A program made the position numbers and the translations under genes. Below are positions 26,295-34,834 of a DNA stretch of 64,000 nt, one piece after another. The stretch's first letter is position 1; every line of letters begins with the position of its first letter. Source of the stretch: Nitrospinota bacterium (GTDB lineage Bacteria; Nitrospinota; Nitrospinia; Nitrospinales; VA-1); contig JAQCGX010000003.1 in NCBI GenBank assembly GCA_027619975.1, positions 1 to 64,000 of the forward strand, given 5' to 3'. The notes beneath the pieces were generated by a model that ran no database searches, was not told the DNA's origin, and worked only from the letters and a program-made list of their open reading frames with translations.

Positions 26295-27128
26295 TTAAGG
26301 ATTTTGGAAATAAGTCTTTATGGGGAGGAGGTTGGGGGTGGATAAATTTTGTTCTGATTCAGAGTTTTTACTTTGGCTTTTGGTCGGTTTAGTAGTTAGA
26401 TTTTCTTCAGTGACTTTGACATCTTTTAGTATTTTAATTTCCACTCGGCGGTTCAAGGCGCGGTTTAAATCATTATTGTTCGGTTTTATAGGGCGGTATT
26501 GACCGTATCCGGCGACAACGATACGTTCTGGAGAAAATTTAAACTTATCAATGATCACTCTGGCGACATGCGAGGCACGAACTGAGGACAGTTCCCAGTT
26601 TGTCGGGAAATTTTGGTTCTCTTTCATGGGAACGTCATCGGTGTGTCCATCGACATGAACCTGTTTAACCCCATCCTGCATATCCTTTCTTATAGAATTG
26701 AGAATCAATTCTTCTGCTCCTTGAATTAAGTCCGCACTGCCAGGAGCGAAAAGGTCTGATGACTTCAAGCGAATCAGAACCGTTCTGACATCGCTACGAA
26801 CCAGGCTTTCAGGGTCGACATTATCCTTGACCAGCTCCCGTACCCGTTTGAGCATTTTTAATTCATCATTATTTAACCGGGTATTATTGGTTTCATAACG
26901 GAACTCTTGTTCCTGAAAGGAGGAAAATGCCTCTGAAAATTTCTCAGGGTCTACCTTGGATATCGAATACAGTAAAACAAAAATAACCAGGACCAGGGTG
27001 ATGAGGTCTGAATAGGTGACGAGAAAACTTCCCAGCCCGTTAGAAAACTCAGCGGTCACAGCAATACGGGTTTCTGTATTGGGCCTGTATTCGGAAGCGT
27101 CAATAATATTTTTTTCCTCCAGAAACAT
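26295..27128 (-). CDS. motB: flagellar motor stator protein MotB (OmpA/MotB domain)
   Basis: Peptidoglycan-binding stator subunit. It has 277 residues from ATG 27128. The single membrane helix is SFLVTYSDLITLVLVIFVLL, with the essential proton- or sodium-binding aspartate D41 in TYSDL. A plug/linker (60-120) follows, then the OmpA-like domain (about 125-235) with VHVDGHTDDVPMKE, NWELSSVRASHVARVI and NRALNRRVEI. The frame is open upstream of the ATG, with leucine heptads (LHEEIKE, LESKIMF), and joins the preceding coiled-coil gene in the -1 frame at 27203-27209. The true product may therefore be a longer fusion. The ATG itself has only a weak ribosome-binding site. Confidence 0.9.
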   Translation of the reverse strand: MFLEEKNIIDASEYRPNTETRIAVTAEFSNGLGSFLVTYSDLITLVLVIFVLLYSISKVDPEKFSEAFSSFQEQEFRYETNNTRLNNDELKMLKRVRELVKDNVDPESLVRSDVRTVLIRLKSSDLFAPGSADLIQGAEELILNSIRKDMQDGVKQVHVDGHTDDVPMKENQNFPTNWELSSVRASHVARVIIDKFKFSPERIVVAGYGQYRPIKPNNNDLNRALNRRVEIKILKDVKVTEENLTTKPTKSQSKNSESEQNLSTPNLLPIKTYFQNP

Positions 27129-27181
27129 AATTTTGGATTCCAGCTCTTTAATTTCTTCATGAAGAAAATCCGTTTGTTGAA

Positions 27182-27889
27182 TTAAATTTTGGTTGTCATT
27201 TTCTTTTTTTCCAGATCCCTTTTTAAACTTTTAATGATGGCAGAAGGCGGGGTTCCCTTCTGGTCAAGAACGGTTTCTCCGTAGAGAAATTGTTCGTATC
27301 TTTTAATTAACAATTTGTTCTTCAGAAAAATCTTATCGTTTGCCTGTTTGCCGCTCCAGTTTGTGGAAGTCTCTTTCCTGAATTGAGATTTCAGCAGTTC
27401 AATTTTTTCTCTCAGTTTATTTGCTTCGTTAATTTCGTCGTGCGACCGAACCAACTCTCGTTGAAACTCATAATTTTCTTTTTTAATTTTTCTATTATTT
27501 TCTTTTTCCCTCTCAGACTGTTCTTTTAAAGCTAGAGCCTGATTCGTGAGGGATTTAATCTTACTTTTTAGAACCGGTTTCAGGAATGATGGTAAATCGG
27601 ATAGATATTCTTCATCTGCTTGTAAATTTCCACCTTCGCTATTATTGCCGGAAACTTCCTGAGGAGAATTTTGTTTTCGAGTTTCAAAATTAAAGGATCG
27701 CCGTAAACCAATTTCCTCTTCGTTTTTTTTGATGGTTTCTTTGAGTAAATTTATTTCTTCCCGGTTACTGGCCACTAAATCGGTCAGATTTTTTATAGAC
27801 TTCTCTTTTTCCTCTTTGAATTTATTCAACTCAAGAGACTGTAATTTATATTGTTCTTTAAGTTTCTGAAAACTTGCCGGGTTTTGCAT
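27182..27889 (-). CDS. coiled-coil protein, possible N-terminal part of a frameshift fusion with MotB
   Basis: 235 residues, strongly charged and mostly coiled coil (about 1-70 and 105-235), with a Ser/Asn/Gly-rich break at 73-90 and a short PSFLKP segment. There is no signal peptide or membrane helix. I recognise no family. It is the first gene of the mot operon, behind a good promoter. It ends within the sequence GAA AAA AAG AAA ATG; in the -1 frame the coiled coil runs straight into motB with unbroken heptad register. It may be a stator-associated cytoplasmic arm. Confidence 0.7.
   Translation of the reverse strand: MQNPASFQKLKEQYKLQSLELNKFKEEKEKSIKNLTDLVASNREEINLLKETIKKNEEEIGLRRSFNFETRKQNSPQEVSGNNSEGGNLQADEEYLSDLPSFLKPVLKSKIKSLTNQALALKEQSEREKENNRKIKKENYEFQRELVRSHDEINEANKLREKIELLKSQFRKETSTNWSGKQANDKIFLKNKLLIKRYEQFLYGETVLDQKGTPPSAIIKSLKRDLEKKKMTTKI
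27203..27209 (-). promoter_or_regulatory. A AAA AAG slippery heptamer, candidate -1 frameshift site
   Basis: In the zero frame of the coiled-coil gene the codons are GAA AAA AAG, which gives the heptamer A AAA AAG. This is the type used for dnaX frameshifting in E. coli. An AAGGGA (27216-27221) that could act as an internal Shine-Dalgarno stimulator lies about 6-7 bases upstream. A -1 slip continues GAA AAT GAC into the motB frame without a stop; the zero frame stops seven codons after the heptamer (TAA, 27182-27184). No strong downstream stem-loop was seen. Confidence 0.5.
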
Positions 27890-27994
27890 TTGCTGGTGTC
27901 CAGAATATTTATGTAACCTTTGAGGCCTCTGCGGTGACTAAAGTTACTGCGAAGCTAAAGGTTAATATAAAAGGAATAATTTGGGTGTTCATTG

Positions 27995-28023
27995 ATTTTA
28001 TTAGACGTATCTTTATATTGCAA
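27995..28023 (-). promoter_or_regulatory. promoter of the coiled-coil/motB/cyclase/motA operon
   Basis: Read leftward, TTGCAA (28023-28018), a 17-base spacer and TAAAAT (28000-27995) form a plausible sigma70 promoter about 105 bases before the operon. I found no sigma28 or sigma54 flagellar promoter pattern in the 315-bp gap 27890-28204. The rest of that gap is AT-rich and carries no gene. Confidence 0.5.
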
Positions 28024-28204
28024 TTGACTTTTGGATTGAAATCCCTTGAATGGCCAAAATAAGCTGGTTTTTCAATGGAAACCTATAAGTTTTAGATGGT
28101 TAGATTAAATTGGTTGTCAGGAAATTTCTTCCATAATTTCTTAAAATTTGTTGAAATTTTATTTAACCTATTGAAAATAAAGGAATTTCTGTTATCCTTT
28201 TGTT

Positions 28205-29476
28205 GTGGATAACAAACAGCCCTTGCCGACATTCAGATCCCTGGCCAATATTCGCATTGGGACGGTCTTATTTCTGGGTTTTTCCTCAGGTTTGCCCCTG
28301 GCTTTAACAGGGGGGACGTTGCAAGCCTGGATGACGGTAGAGGGCGTGGATCTGGGAACCATAGGAATATTTACTCTGGTGGGTCTGCCTTACACTCTCA
28401 AATTCCTTTGGGCTCCACTTTTAGACCGGTTTGTTCCCCCGATTTTTGGCAGACGACGGGGTTGGATCCTGATTTTTCAGATTTCACTCATTGTTCTCAT
28501 TGCAACGATGAGTGGGTTTTCGCCGAAAAATGTCCCCTGGGTTGTGGCTTTTCTGGCGGTGATGATCGCTTTCATGTCGGCATCGCAGGATGTTGTTATT
28601 GATGCGTACCGAACGGATATATTGAGGGAACGTGAGCGCGGGCTCGGCGCCGGGGTCTTTGTGACCGGATACCGGGTCGCCATGCTTATCTCAGGCGCCT
28701 TGGCTTTGATGTTTTCGGAGTTATTAGGTTGGCGGCTGACCTACCTTCTGATGGCGGGTGTGATGAGCCTGGGAGTGTTGGCCACTCTTTTCGGGCCTGA
28801 GCCTGAAGAAAAAGTGGTGCCTCCACGGACGCTTGCTGAAGCGGTGGGAGGACCGCTTAAGGAATTTTTTTCAAGACCGGGAGCCTGGGTGTTCCTGGCC
28901 TTGATCGTTCTTTATAAGCTGGGCGATGCATTTGCGGGAAGCCTGACGACGGCCTTTTTGATACGCGGCGCGGAGTTTTCTGTTGGTGAGGTTGGGGCCA
29001 TCAATAAAGGGATGGGGATGATAGCCACCATCCTGGGAGCTCTTTTTGGCGGGCTGATTATGGCTCGCCTGGGAATGTTTCGGTCGCTCCTCTATTTTGG
29101 AATTTTGCAGGCGATATCAAACCTTTCATTTATGGTTCTGGCCTATCTGGGAAAGAATTACACAATGATGGTGTTTGCGGTGGCTTTTGAAAATCTTGCC
29201 GGAGGCATGGGCACTGCATCGTTCCTTGGTTTTTTAATGGCTCTTTGTAACCATCGGTACACGGCGACCCAGTTTGCCTTATTATCGGCGTTGGCGGCTT
29301 TGGGAAGAGTATTTGTGGGACCGCCTTCTGGATATCTTGCTGAATTCGCTGGGTGGCCGGTTTTCTTTTTCATTACTTTTCTGGTGGCTCTTCCCGGTCT
29401 GGGTCTGTTGTGGTGGATGCGTGCAGCCGTTGATGGCCTGAATCATGGAGGACCGGAAAAAGAATTGAGCCCGTGA
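28205..29476 (+). CDS. MFS transporter, AmpG-like permease
   Basis: 423 residues with about twelve membrane segments. The opening RIGTVLFLGFSSGLPLALTGGTLQAWM, the loop RFVPPIFGRRRGWI and the helix 4/5 segment ASQDVVIDAYRTDIL are typical of AmpG, which imports anhydro-muropeptides from peptidoglycan recycling. In enterobacteria the substrate is GlcNAc-anhydroMurNAc peptides; here the substrate is inferred. It starts at GTG 28205 because no ATG lies near the N-terminus of the family. It is divergent from the mot operon. Confidence 0.88.
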   Translation: MDNKQPLPTFRSLANIRIGTVLFLGFSSGLPLALTGGTLQAWMTVEGVDLGTIGIFTLVGLPYTLKFLWAPLLDRFVPPIFGRRRGWILIFQISLIVLIATMSGFSPKNVPWVVAFLAVMIAFMSASQDVVIDAYRTDILRERERGLGAGVFVTGYRVAMLISGALALMFSELLGWRLTYLLMAGVMSLGVLATLFGPEPEEKVVPPRTLAEAVGGPLKEFFSRPGAWVFLALIVLYKLGDAFAGSLTTAFLIRGAEFSVGEVGAINKGMGMIATILGALFGGLIMARLGMFRSLLYFGILQAISNLSFMVLAYLGKNYTMMVFAVAFENLAGGMGTASFLGFLMALCNHRYTATQFALLSALAALGRVFVGPPSGYLAEFAGWPVFFFITFLVALPGLGLLWWMRAAVDGLNHGGPEKELSP

Positions 29477-29548
29477 TGGAAAAAATTAGTAGAGGTCCAT
29501 GAACATGAGGAATGTTTCCAAAAGCTGGCAATTGCAGGTGAAATAATC

Positions 29549-30217
29549 GTGTCTAAAATTATATATTTGCATGGGTTTGCTTCCGGGCCGGGATCGAAAA
29601 AGGCGACTGAATTTAAAAAATCCTTTGATCAGATTTCCGTTTCACTGGCAATTCCAGATCTGGAAGGCGGGGATTTTCAACGGTTATGCCTATCCAGCCA
29701 GATAAATATCATTAATGACTGTATGGACCAAAATCCCGGTGATCAATTCGGATTGATTGGAAGCAGTATGGGGGGGTACCTTGCCGCGCTCGTGGCACAA
29801 AAGCGAAAAGATGTGTCTGCCATTTACCTGATGGCGCCGGGGTTTAACTTTCTTAAAAGATGGAGTGTCTTAATTCAAGGGCATTTAAAAGGCTCTAACG
29901 CCACTCCCGACTTGATCAAAGTGTTTCATTATCGGTACAATAAAGAGATGGAATTGAGTGCGGATATTTTCAGGGATGCCGCAAAATGGGATCGGCTGGC
30001 ATTGGACAGGAAATTACCCACGCGGATTGTGCACGGCATCCATGACGATACGGTGGATATTTTAGAGTCCCGAAAATTTACTCAGACGCGTCCCTGGTGC
30101 CAATTGCAGGAACTGGATTCCGACCATCAACTGCTTTCCCATATCAAATGGATTGTTTCGGACTGTATTGAATTTTTTCGGAGTGAGTCTCTGATTTCTC
30201 AAAATAGTCCGCAATGA
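29549..30217 (+). CDS. alpha/beta hydrolase, YqiA/UPF0227-type esterase
   Basis: 222 residues. The family opening IIYLHGFASGPGSKKA leads to the nucleophile elbow GLIGSSMGGYLAALVA (serine near 75). The acid and base are likely in RIVHGIHDDTVD and DSDHQLLSH. It is a cytoplasmic esterase of unknown physiological substrate. It starts at GTG 29549 with CAGGTGA upstream. It overlaps the HD-domain gene by four bases (ATGA), so the two are translationally coupled. Confidence 0.85.
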   Translation: MSKIIYLHGFASGPGSKKATEFKKSFDQISVSLAIPDLEGGDFQRLCLSSQINIINDCMDQNPGDQFGLIGSSMGGYLAALVAQKRKDVSAIYLMAPGFNFLKRWSVLIQGHLKGSNATPDLIKVFHYRYNKEMELSADIFRDAAKWDRLALDRKLPTRIVHGIHDDTVDILESRKFTQTRPWCQLQELDSDHQLLSHIKWIVSDCIEFFRSESLISQNSPQ

Positions 30218-30810
30218 GTGAAAGTAATTCTATTGGGCGAATTAAAGAAGCTATTGCTCTGGCAAAAAAGCTTCATGCCGGGCAGGTTCGAAAGGGACCA
30301 AAAGGTGAAGCGTTTTTTAACCATCCCCGTCGTGTTTGCAAATGTTATCTAACATTCAAACATAAGTCCGTAAACGGGATGGTCGCTTCCTTGTGTCACG
30401 ATCTGATCGAGGACACGGTTCTCAACATTGAAGAACTTGACGGCCTGTTTGGACCCCAGGTCCGAAAAATAGTTTGTGATTTAACCAAGCCGCATAATTT
30501 TTCCAGCGATGAGTATGCGGCTAAAATCGGCGACTGGACTCTGGAATCAAAGAAAATTAAGTTGTGTGATATAGAGGATAATATTTTGAGTTCCCGCCAA
30601 ATTCATTTTGGCCAGCGAATCCCAATGCTGGTCAAGTGGAGAAAATATTTGGATCAACTGAGAAGGGTTTCTCTTGGGGGATTGGCGGAGGAAAAGGAAA
30701 TTTGGGAAAGATGGGACGCCGTTAATGAACTGGCCGCCGGAGAATGGAAACATCTGACTGCGGGTTTGGTCCTTAACAGGGAACAAAATAAGGGAAACTT
30801 TCCCTTCTGA
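30214..30810 (+). CDS. HD-domain phosphohydrolase related to RelA/SpoT hydrolase
   Basis: 198 residues. The metal motifs are FFNHPRRVCKCYL, the HD pair in SLCHDLIEDT and the later KLCDIEDNIL, in the order seen in SpoT/MESH1 (p)ppGpp hydrolase domains. No synthetase, TGS or ACT domain follows, so it is a stand-alone small HD protein. It could be a (p)ppGpp or other nucleotide hydrolase. It is coupled to the esterase gene by a 4-bp overlap. Confidence 0.8.
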   Translation: MSESNSIGRIKEAIALAKKLHAGQVRKGPKGEAFFNHPRRVCKCYLTFKHKSVNGMVASLCHDLIEDTVLNIEELDGLFGPQVRKIVCDLTKPHNFSSDEYAAKIGDWTLESKKIKLCDIEDNILSSRQIHFGQRIPMLVKWRKYLDQLRRVSLGGLAEEKEIWERWDAVNELAAGEWKHLTAGLVLNREQNKGNFPF

Positions 30811-30872
30811 TAAATCCTGATATATAATCATGATTTATTAAATGAAAACTTTTAACTTTAAGGGATATCACG

Positions 30873-31313
30873 ATGATGGAAGTTATGACGAATGAAAGCA
30901 ATGGCTCAAAGGAAACTATCACAAACACGACGGTGGGCAAGCGATTGAAGACCTGGCGCAAACATTCTCTGCTCAAACTGGTCGAACTGTCCAAGAAAAT
31001 CCGGGTTTCTCAGGGTTCTCTTTCGGATTTGGAAAACGATAAATCTCTTCCATCAGCCACCACATTGGCAAATCTCTGCTTATTTTCCAATATTAATCTC
31101 TACTGGCTCCTGACAGGGCGAGGTTCCATGATTCGTCAAGATTCCGACGGCATGGAAAAAACCATTTTTCAAAAAGAATTTGTTCATCTTCTACAGGATC
31201 AAAAGTTACGAGAATTGATCGAAAAGGTGATTCGTGTCTACCGCCAAGGAGATTCCGGAAAAAGAGCCCATTTAAAAGGTTTTTTAGTGGGTGCAGATCC
31301 TGATAATTGCTAG
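30873..31313 (+). CDS. XRE-family transcriptional regulator
   Basis: 146 residues. An N-terminal HTH_3 domain (about 22-85) reads VGKRLKTWRKHSLLKLVELSKKIRVSQGSLSDLEN and contains the recognition helix. The aromatic NLYWLLTGRG segment that ends many phage-type XRE domains follows. The C-terminal half is helical without a recognised domain. It is probably a DNA-binding regulator of unknown target. The start could be the first ATG (30873) or the second (30876). A CCCCCTTTGGGG dyad lies downstream near 31358. Confidence 0.85.
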   Translation: MMEVMTNESNGSKETITNTTVGKRLKTWRKHSLLKLVELSKKIRVSQGSLSDLENDKSLPSATTLANLCLFSNINLYWLLTGRGSMIRQDSDGMEKTIFQKEFVHLLQDQKLRELIEKVIRVYRQGDSGKRAHLKGFLVGADPDNC

Positions 31314-31469
31314 TTAATGGGGGTTAGTCCAATTCCCCGGAGGGACGATATTTACTTCCCCCTTTGGGGATAAGTGCCCTGGGAGTTAATAGGTTCTAAC
31401 CGTCTTATGAAGTGTAAAAAATTGCATGTATTGACTCAGGTCTAATCTGTAAATATTGAGTGCAAGAGA

Positions 31470-31820
31470 ATGAAAAGTTTTATAAAAAAATATTTTCTAG
31501 GCTCCATGGCTCTATTGGTGTTGATCATAATATCATGCCAAACGGCATACGGATCACCTCAAAATGCTGGCACTAATAAAACCGGAATTAATAAGCATGA
31601 TCTTAAAAAACTAGCTATTTCGCATTCGCTTAAAGATTTAAATCAATGCGAAACTTCTTGCTCTACAGATTCATTGGGTTTCTTTAAAAAAGAATGGCTA
31701 TCCTATAAAGATCGAATAAATTTAGCGGACAAGATGCATTGGCGAAAATTTTGCAAAATGAAAATTGTTCTATGTAAAAAGGAATGCTTAATGGATCGCG
31801 AAAAAAATGCAAACCCGTGA
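31470..31820 (+). CDS. small secreted cysteine-rich protein, possible lipoprotein
   Basis: 116 residues with an N-terminal membrane/signal segment (about 9-27) that ends in IISC, a possible lipobox. The mature part has five cysteines spaced CETSC and then C-x6-C-x3-C near the C-terminus, suggesting disulfides or metal binding in the periplasm. No family is recognised. A TTGACT-N17-TATTGA promoter-like sequence lies at 31431-31459, very close to the start. It is followed 9 bp later by the response-regulator gene. Confidence 0.55.
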   Translation: MKSFIKKYFLGSMALLVLIIISCQTAYGSPQNAGTNKTGINKHDLKKLAISHSLKDLNQCETSCSTDSLGFFKKEWLSYKDRINLADKMHWRKFCKMKIVLCKKECLMDREKNANP

Positions 31821-31829
31821 AATTATCTA

Positions 31830-32396
31830 ATGGCTGCCAATATGAAAAATGATGTTGAAAGAACTTATATATTGATTGTTGAGGACTGTCAGGAGCAGGG
31901 AGAGCTTCTGCGCCACACTCTCACCAGGCACGATTACACTGTCAAGGTGGCCATGAATGGGTATGATGCTTTGGCAATGATGCACGAGCAGGCCCCGAAT
32001 ATTGTTTTCACTGATATAATGATGCCGGAAATGGATGGATTTGAGTTGTGTCGAGAGATTAAAAAAAATCCCGTCCTGGCACATGTTCCCGTCGTTTTAC
32101 TCACTGCATCGTGGGATATGAATACTCTTCTGGAGGGTCTTGAGTCAGGAGCGGATCTTCATTTCTTCAAACCGTGGGACAAAGGCAGTTTGTTGTCCCG
32201 GACTGCGGAAATGGTACAAAAAGGGTGCTTTACAATTGAGGAAAAGGATACAGAGCATTTAAGAGTTCAATTTGATGGAAGGTCCATTTCCATTCCATTG
32301 AATCGGCAGCAGATATTGCATCAATTGATTTCGACCTATGAAGTCGCGGTTAAAGAAAGAAAGAAAAATATGAAGTTGCAGTTGAAGTCGAAATAA
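31830..32396 (+). CDS. single-domain response regulator
   Basis: 188 residues. The receiver domain (about 12-130) has the acidic pair in IVEDCQEQ, the phospho-acceptor aspartate in VFTDIMMPEMDG, the conserved threonine in LLTAS and the lysine in FKPWD. The C-terminal extension of about 60 residues is helical and has no DNA-binding or output domain that I can name. No histidine kinase is adjacent, so it is an orphan. ATG 31830 or the ATG four codons later could be the start. Confidence 0.85.
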   Translation: MAANMKNDVERTYILIVEDCQEQGELLRHTLTRHDYTVKVAMNGYDALAMMHEQAPNIVFTDIMMPEMDGFELCREIKKNPVLAHVPVVLLTASWDMNTLLEGLESGADLHFFKPWDKGSLLSRTAEMVQKGCFTIEEKDTEHLRVQFDGRSISIPLNRQQILHQLISTYEVAVKERKKNMKLQLKSK

Positions 32397-32406
32397 CCAC
32401 CGGCAC

Positions 32407-34614
32407 TCAACCCTCCTTGTTTACCCGCACCCGAACCGATTTAAACGAAGGTGTCTTGGATTGATTATCGTAATGCCTTGGTACCAGAACATTTGCTTCC
32501 GGGTAGTACATCAAAATATTTCCTGGTTTTATTGAGAAAGAAGTAATTTTTAATCCCGACATCTTACCCGTAGCGTTCTCCACCGTTACTTTTTCTCCCT
32601 CCTGGAATCCCAGGGATTTTATATCCTCCGGGTTCATCAGCACCACTTCTCTCGATTCAATGCCACGGTAACGATCCTGTAATTCGTACACGACGGTATT
32701 GAATTGACCCTCCGACCGAACAGTCATGAGTTGGAAGGCGTTTTTTTCTTCGCCTGCATGGAACATTTCAGGAACAGAACATACCTGAAAATTAGCTTTT
32801 CCATTTTTAGTTGGGAACTGTGGCGAATGTAAAATTCTTCCTTCAATATGAAATTCCTTACGGCTTTTATCTATTGCTTTCAACTTTTCAAATCCGGGAA
32901 CAATGGAGCCGATCATTTTTCGAATATTTTCATGCACCTTGAGATCATTCCAGGAAACAGGATGCCGTTCAAACAGCTTTGCGGCAACGTCTGTAATCAC
33001 GCTCACTTCGCTTCGAGGCCCAATATGCCGAGGTTTGCCGCCATCACTCATACGGACATAACTGAACATGCTCTCCTGGGTTGTGGGTTGTTGTTCTTCA
33101 TCGCGTGCCAAAACCGGGAGGATGAGTGTGGTTTTGCCCCGGCCTTGAAAATGACCCGTGTTTAAAGTAGTGTTCATGTATAAAACAAAATCAATAGTGC
33201 TGAGAGCTTCCCTGGAAAAATGGGAATCGGGATTGGACCCAAACAGGTTGCCTCCCAGATTCCAGGCGAAATCAAATTTCCCTTCGTGACTGGCTTCCAT
33301 GCATGCCAACGTGTCCAAACCTTTTTGGGACGGCAGGGAAATATTGCCAAAAGATTCCAGGTTGTCAAAAAATTGTTTCTTTAATTCCGGGGTGAATCCA
33401 AGGGAACCAATTCCCTGCACATTGCTGTGGCCTCTCAAAGGTAGAAGACCCGCATTTTTACGGCCCACCATGCCGCGCATCAATGCCAGATTGACGATAG
33501 ATTGAACATTTGCGACGCCGTGAGAATGATGGGTGATGCCCATCGCCCAGGCGAAGACGACATTTTTGGCCTTTTCGTATTGATTGGCAAGTTCCTGCAT
33601 GAGTTGCCGGGAGACCCCGGAGTGAGTCTCCAGAGACTCCCAGGAGGTTTCCTCAAGATCGTATTTATAAGCGGAATAATCATTGGTGTGGTTTTCAATG
33701 AAATCGCGGGCGAGGATTTCAGGTTCGTTTTCCGAAATGCTCAATAGCGCTTTGCCGATTCCCTTTAAAAGCGCGATATCGCCGCCGATATGAGGTTGAA
33801 TGTAGGTGCTGGCAATTTCCGATCCAAAGAGCAGGCTTCTGATATCCGAAGGCACGGCAAAATTTTCAAGTCCCGGTTCCTGGACCGGATTGATGACTAT
33901 GACCTTGCCGCCTCGCCTGCGGATTTCCATGAGTGTGCGCATGAAGCGAGGATGATTGGTTGGGGGGTTGGCTCCAATTAAAAAAATCAGATCCGCAGAA
34001 TCAAGGTCCTCCAGTTGGACCGTAGCCGTACTGGTGCCGATGCTTTGGGTCAAGCCGACTCCAGAAGCCTGATGGCAATAGTAGGAACAGTTGTTTACAT
34101 TATTTGTTCCGAAAGACCGGGCAAAGAGCTGGAGAAGGAATCCGGCTTCATTGGAGGAGCGTCCGCTGGAGTAAAAAAATGTACGATCTGGAAGCGTTGT
34201 TTTTAATTTTTCAACGATGTGGTCAATCGCCTCATCCCATGAAATGGCGCGATAATGGGTGGCGTCCGGTTGGCAGAGCATCGGCTGAGTCAAGCGTCCG
34301 CTCAGTTCAAGATCGCGAGCAGACCATCGGGATAAAGCCGAGACATCATGATCGTCGAAAAAACTGGATGGTATGGCGCCTTGCATATCCGACGCCTGGG
34401 CGAGAAAGGACTTATTACATACTTCCGGAAAACTTCCCTTTTCGTTTCGCATTCCCCCTTGTTGTCCGCCCATGCCGAGGGCGCAACTCTTACAGCTGTT
34501 TCGGGTCGCCAGGGCCCGCATCATGGGCAACAATCCTCCTGCCCGCCTGGCCCATTTTAAGGAGGAAAGGATGGCTCCCCAGCCTCCTGCCGATCGGCGC
34601 TTTTTTAAAGCCAT
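32407..34614 (-). CDS. YdeP/FdhA-type molybdopterin oxidoreductase
   Basis: 735 residues, a stand-alone molybdopterin enzyme of the YdeP family. The opening SAGGWGAI and an N-terminal cysteine cluster (CKSCALG, then a third cysteine in PEVCNK) match that group. They differ from the four-cysteine cluster of classical formate dehydrogenases. Later motifs are YSSGRSSNEAGFLLQLFAR, LIGANPPTNHPRFM, PLRGHSNVQG and the C-terminal molybdopterin-dinucleotide-binding domain ending in NVLVPRHYDNQSKTPSFK. The substrate is unknown, so naming it a formate dehydrogenase would go too far. No accessory electron-transfer subunit lies beside it. Confidence 0.88.
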   Translation of the reverse strand: MALKKRRSAGGWGAILSSLKWARRAGGLLPMMRALATRNSCKSCALGMGGQQGGMRNEKGSFPEVCNKSFLAQASDMQGAIPSSFFDDHDVSALSRWSARDLELSGRLTQPMLCQPDATHYRAISWDEAIDHIVEKLKTTLPDRTFFYSSGRSSNEAGFLLQLFARSFGTNNVNNCSYYCHQASGVGLTQSIGTSTATVQLEDLDSADLIFLIGANPPTNHPRFMRTLMEIRRRGGKVIVINPVQEPGLENFAVPSDIRSLLFGSEIASTYIQPHIGGDIALLKGIGKALLSISENEPEILARDFIENHTNDYSAYKYDLEETSWESLETHSGVSRQLMQELANQYEKAKNVVFAWAMGITHHSHGVANVQSIVNLALMRGMVGRKNAGLLPLRGHSNVQGIGSLGFTPELKKQFFDNLESFGNISLPSQKGLDTLACMEASHEGKFDFAWNLGGNLFGSNPDSHFSREALSTIDFVLYMNTTLNTGHFQGRGKTTLILPVLARDEEQQPTTQESMFSYVRMSDGGKPRHIGPRSEVSVITDVAAKLFERHPVSWNDLKVHENIRKMIGSIVPGFEKLKAIDKSRKEFHIEGRILHSPQFPTKNGKANFQVCSVPEMFHAGEEKNAFQLMTVRSEGQFNTVVYELQDRYRGIESREVVLMNPEDIKSLGFQEGEKVTVENATGKMSGLKITSFSIKPGNILMYYPEANVLVPRHYDNQSKTPSFKSVRVRVNKEG

Positions 34615-34638
34615 TTCAACCCTCGCTTCGCATAGGTT

Positions 34639-34834
34639 TAGCAGGTTGCTGAAAAAGTCCTAAACACGAGCGTTTCCACTGTTGTCATGCTGAGCCTGTC
34701 GAAGTATGACCTTGATAATAAAGCTTGGTTTCACACTTCGACATACCCCTGCGGGGCATGAAGGCAATTGTCGAATATCACAGGCTCAGTGTGACAGTTG
34801 CGGGTGGCAAAAATAGTTTTTCAGCAACCTGTTA
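34639..34834. mobile_element. MITE-like element with 18-bp terminal inverted repeats
   Basis: A 196-bp element bounded by TAGCAGGTTGCTGAAAAA (34639-34656) and TTTTTCAGCAACCTGTTA (34817-34834). These are inverted copies with one mismatch. The ends could be read as a duplicated TA target flanking GCAGG...CCTGT, as for IS630/Tc1-type elements. Inside lie a second inverted pair (TGCTGAGCCTGTCGAAG and CACAGGCTCAGTGTGACAG) and no reading frame. It lies between the molybdoenzyme gene and batE, and its right end supplies the batE stop codon. Confidence 0.75.

Noticed and set aside
32407-34614. Molybdoenzyme as a formate dehydrogenase
   Set aside because: The N-terminal cysteine cluster has three visible cysteines and the start resembles YdeP. 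No FdhB or FdhC-type subunits or FdhD are adjacent, so the substrate is left open.
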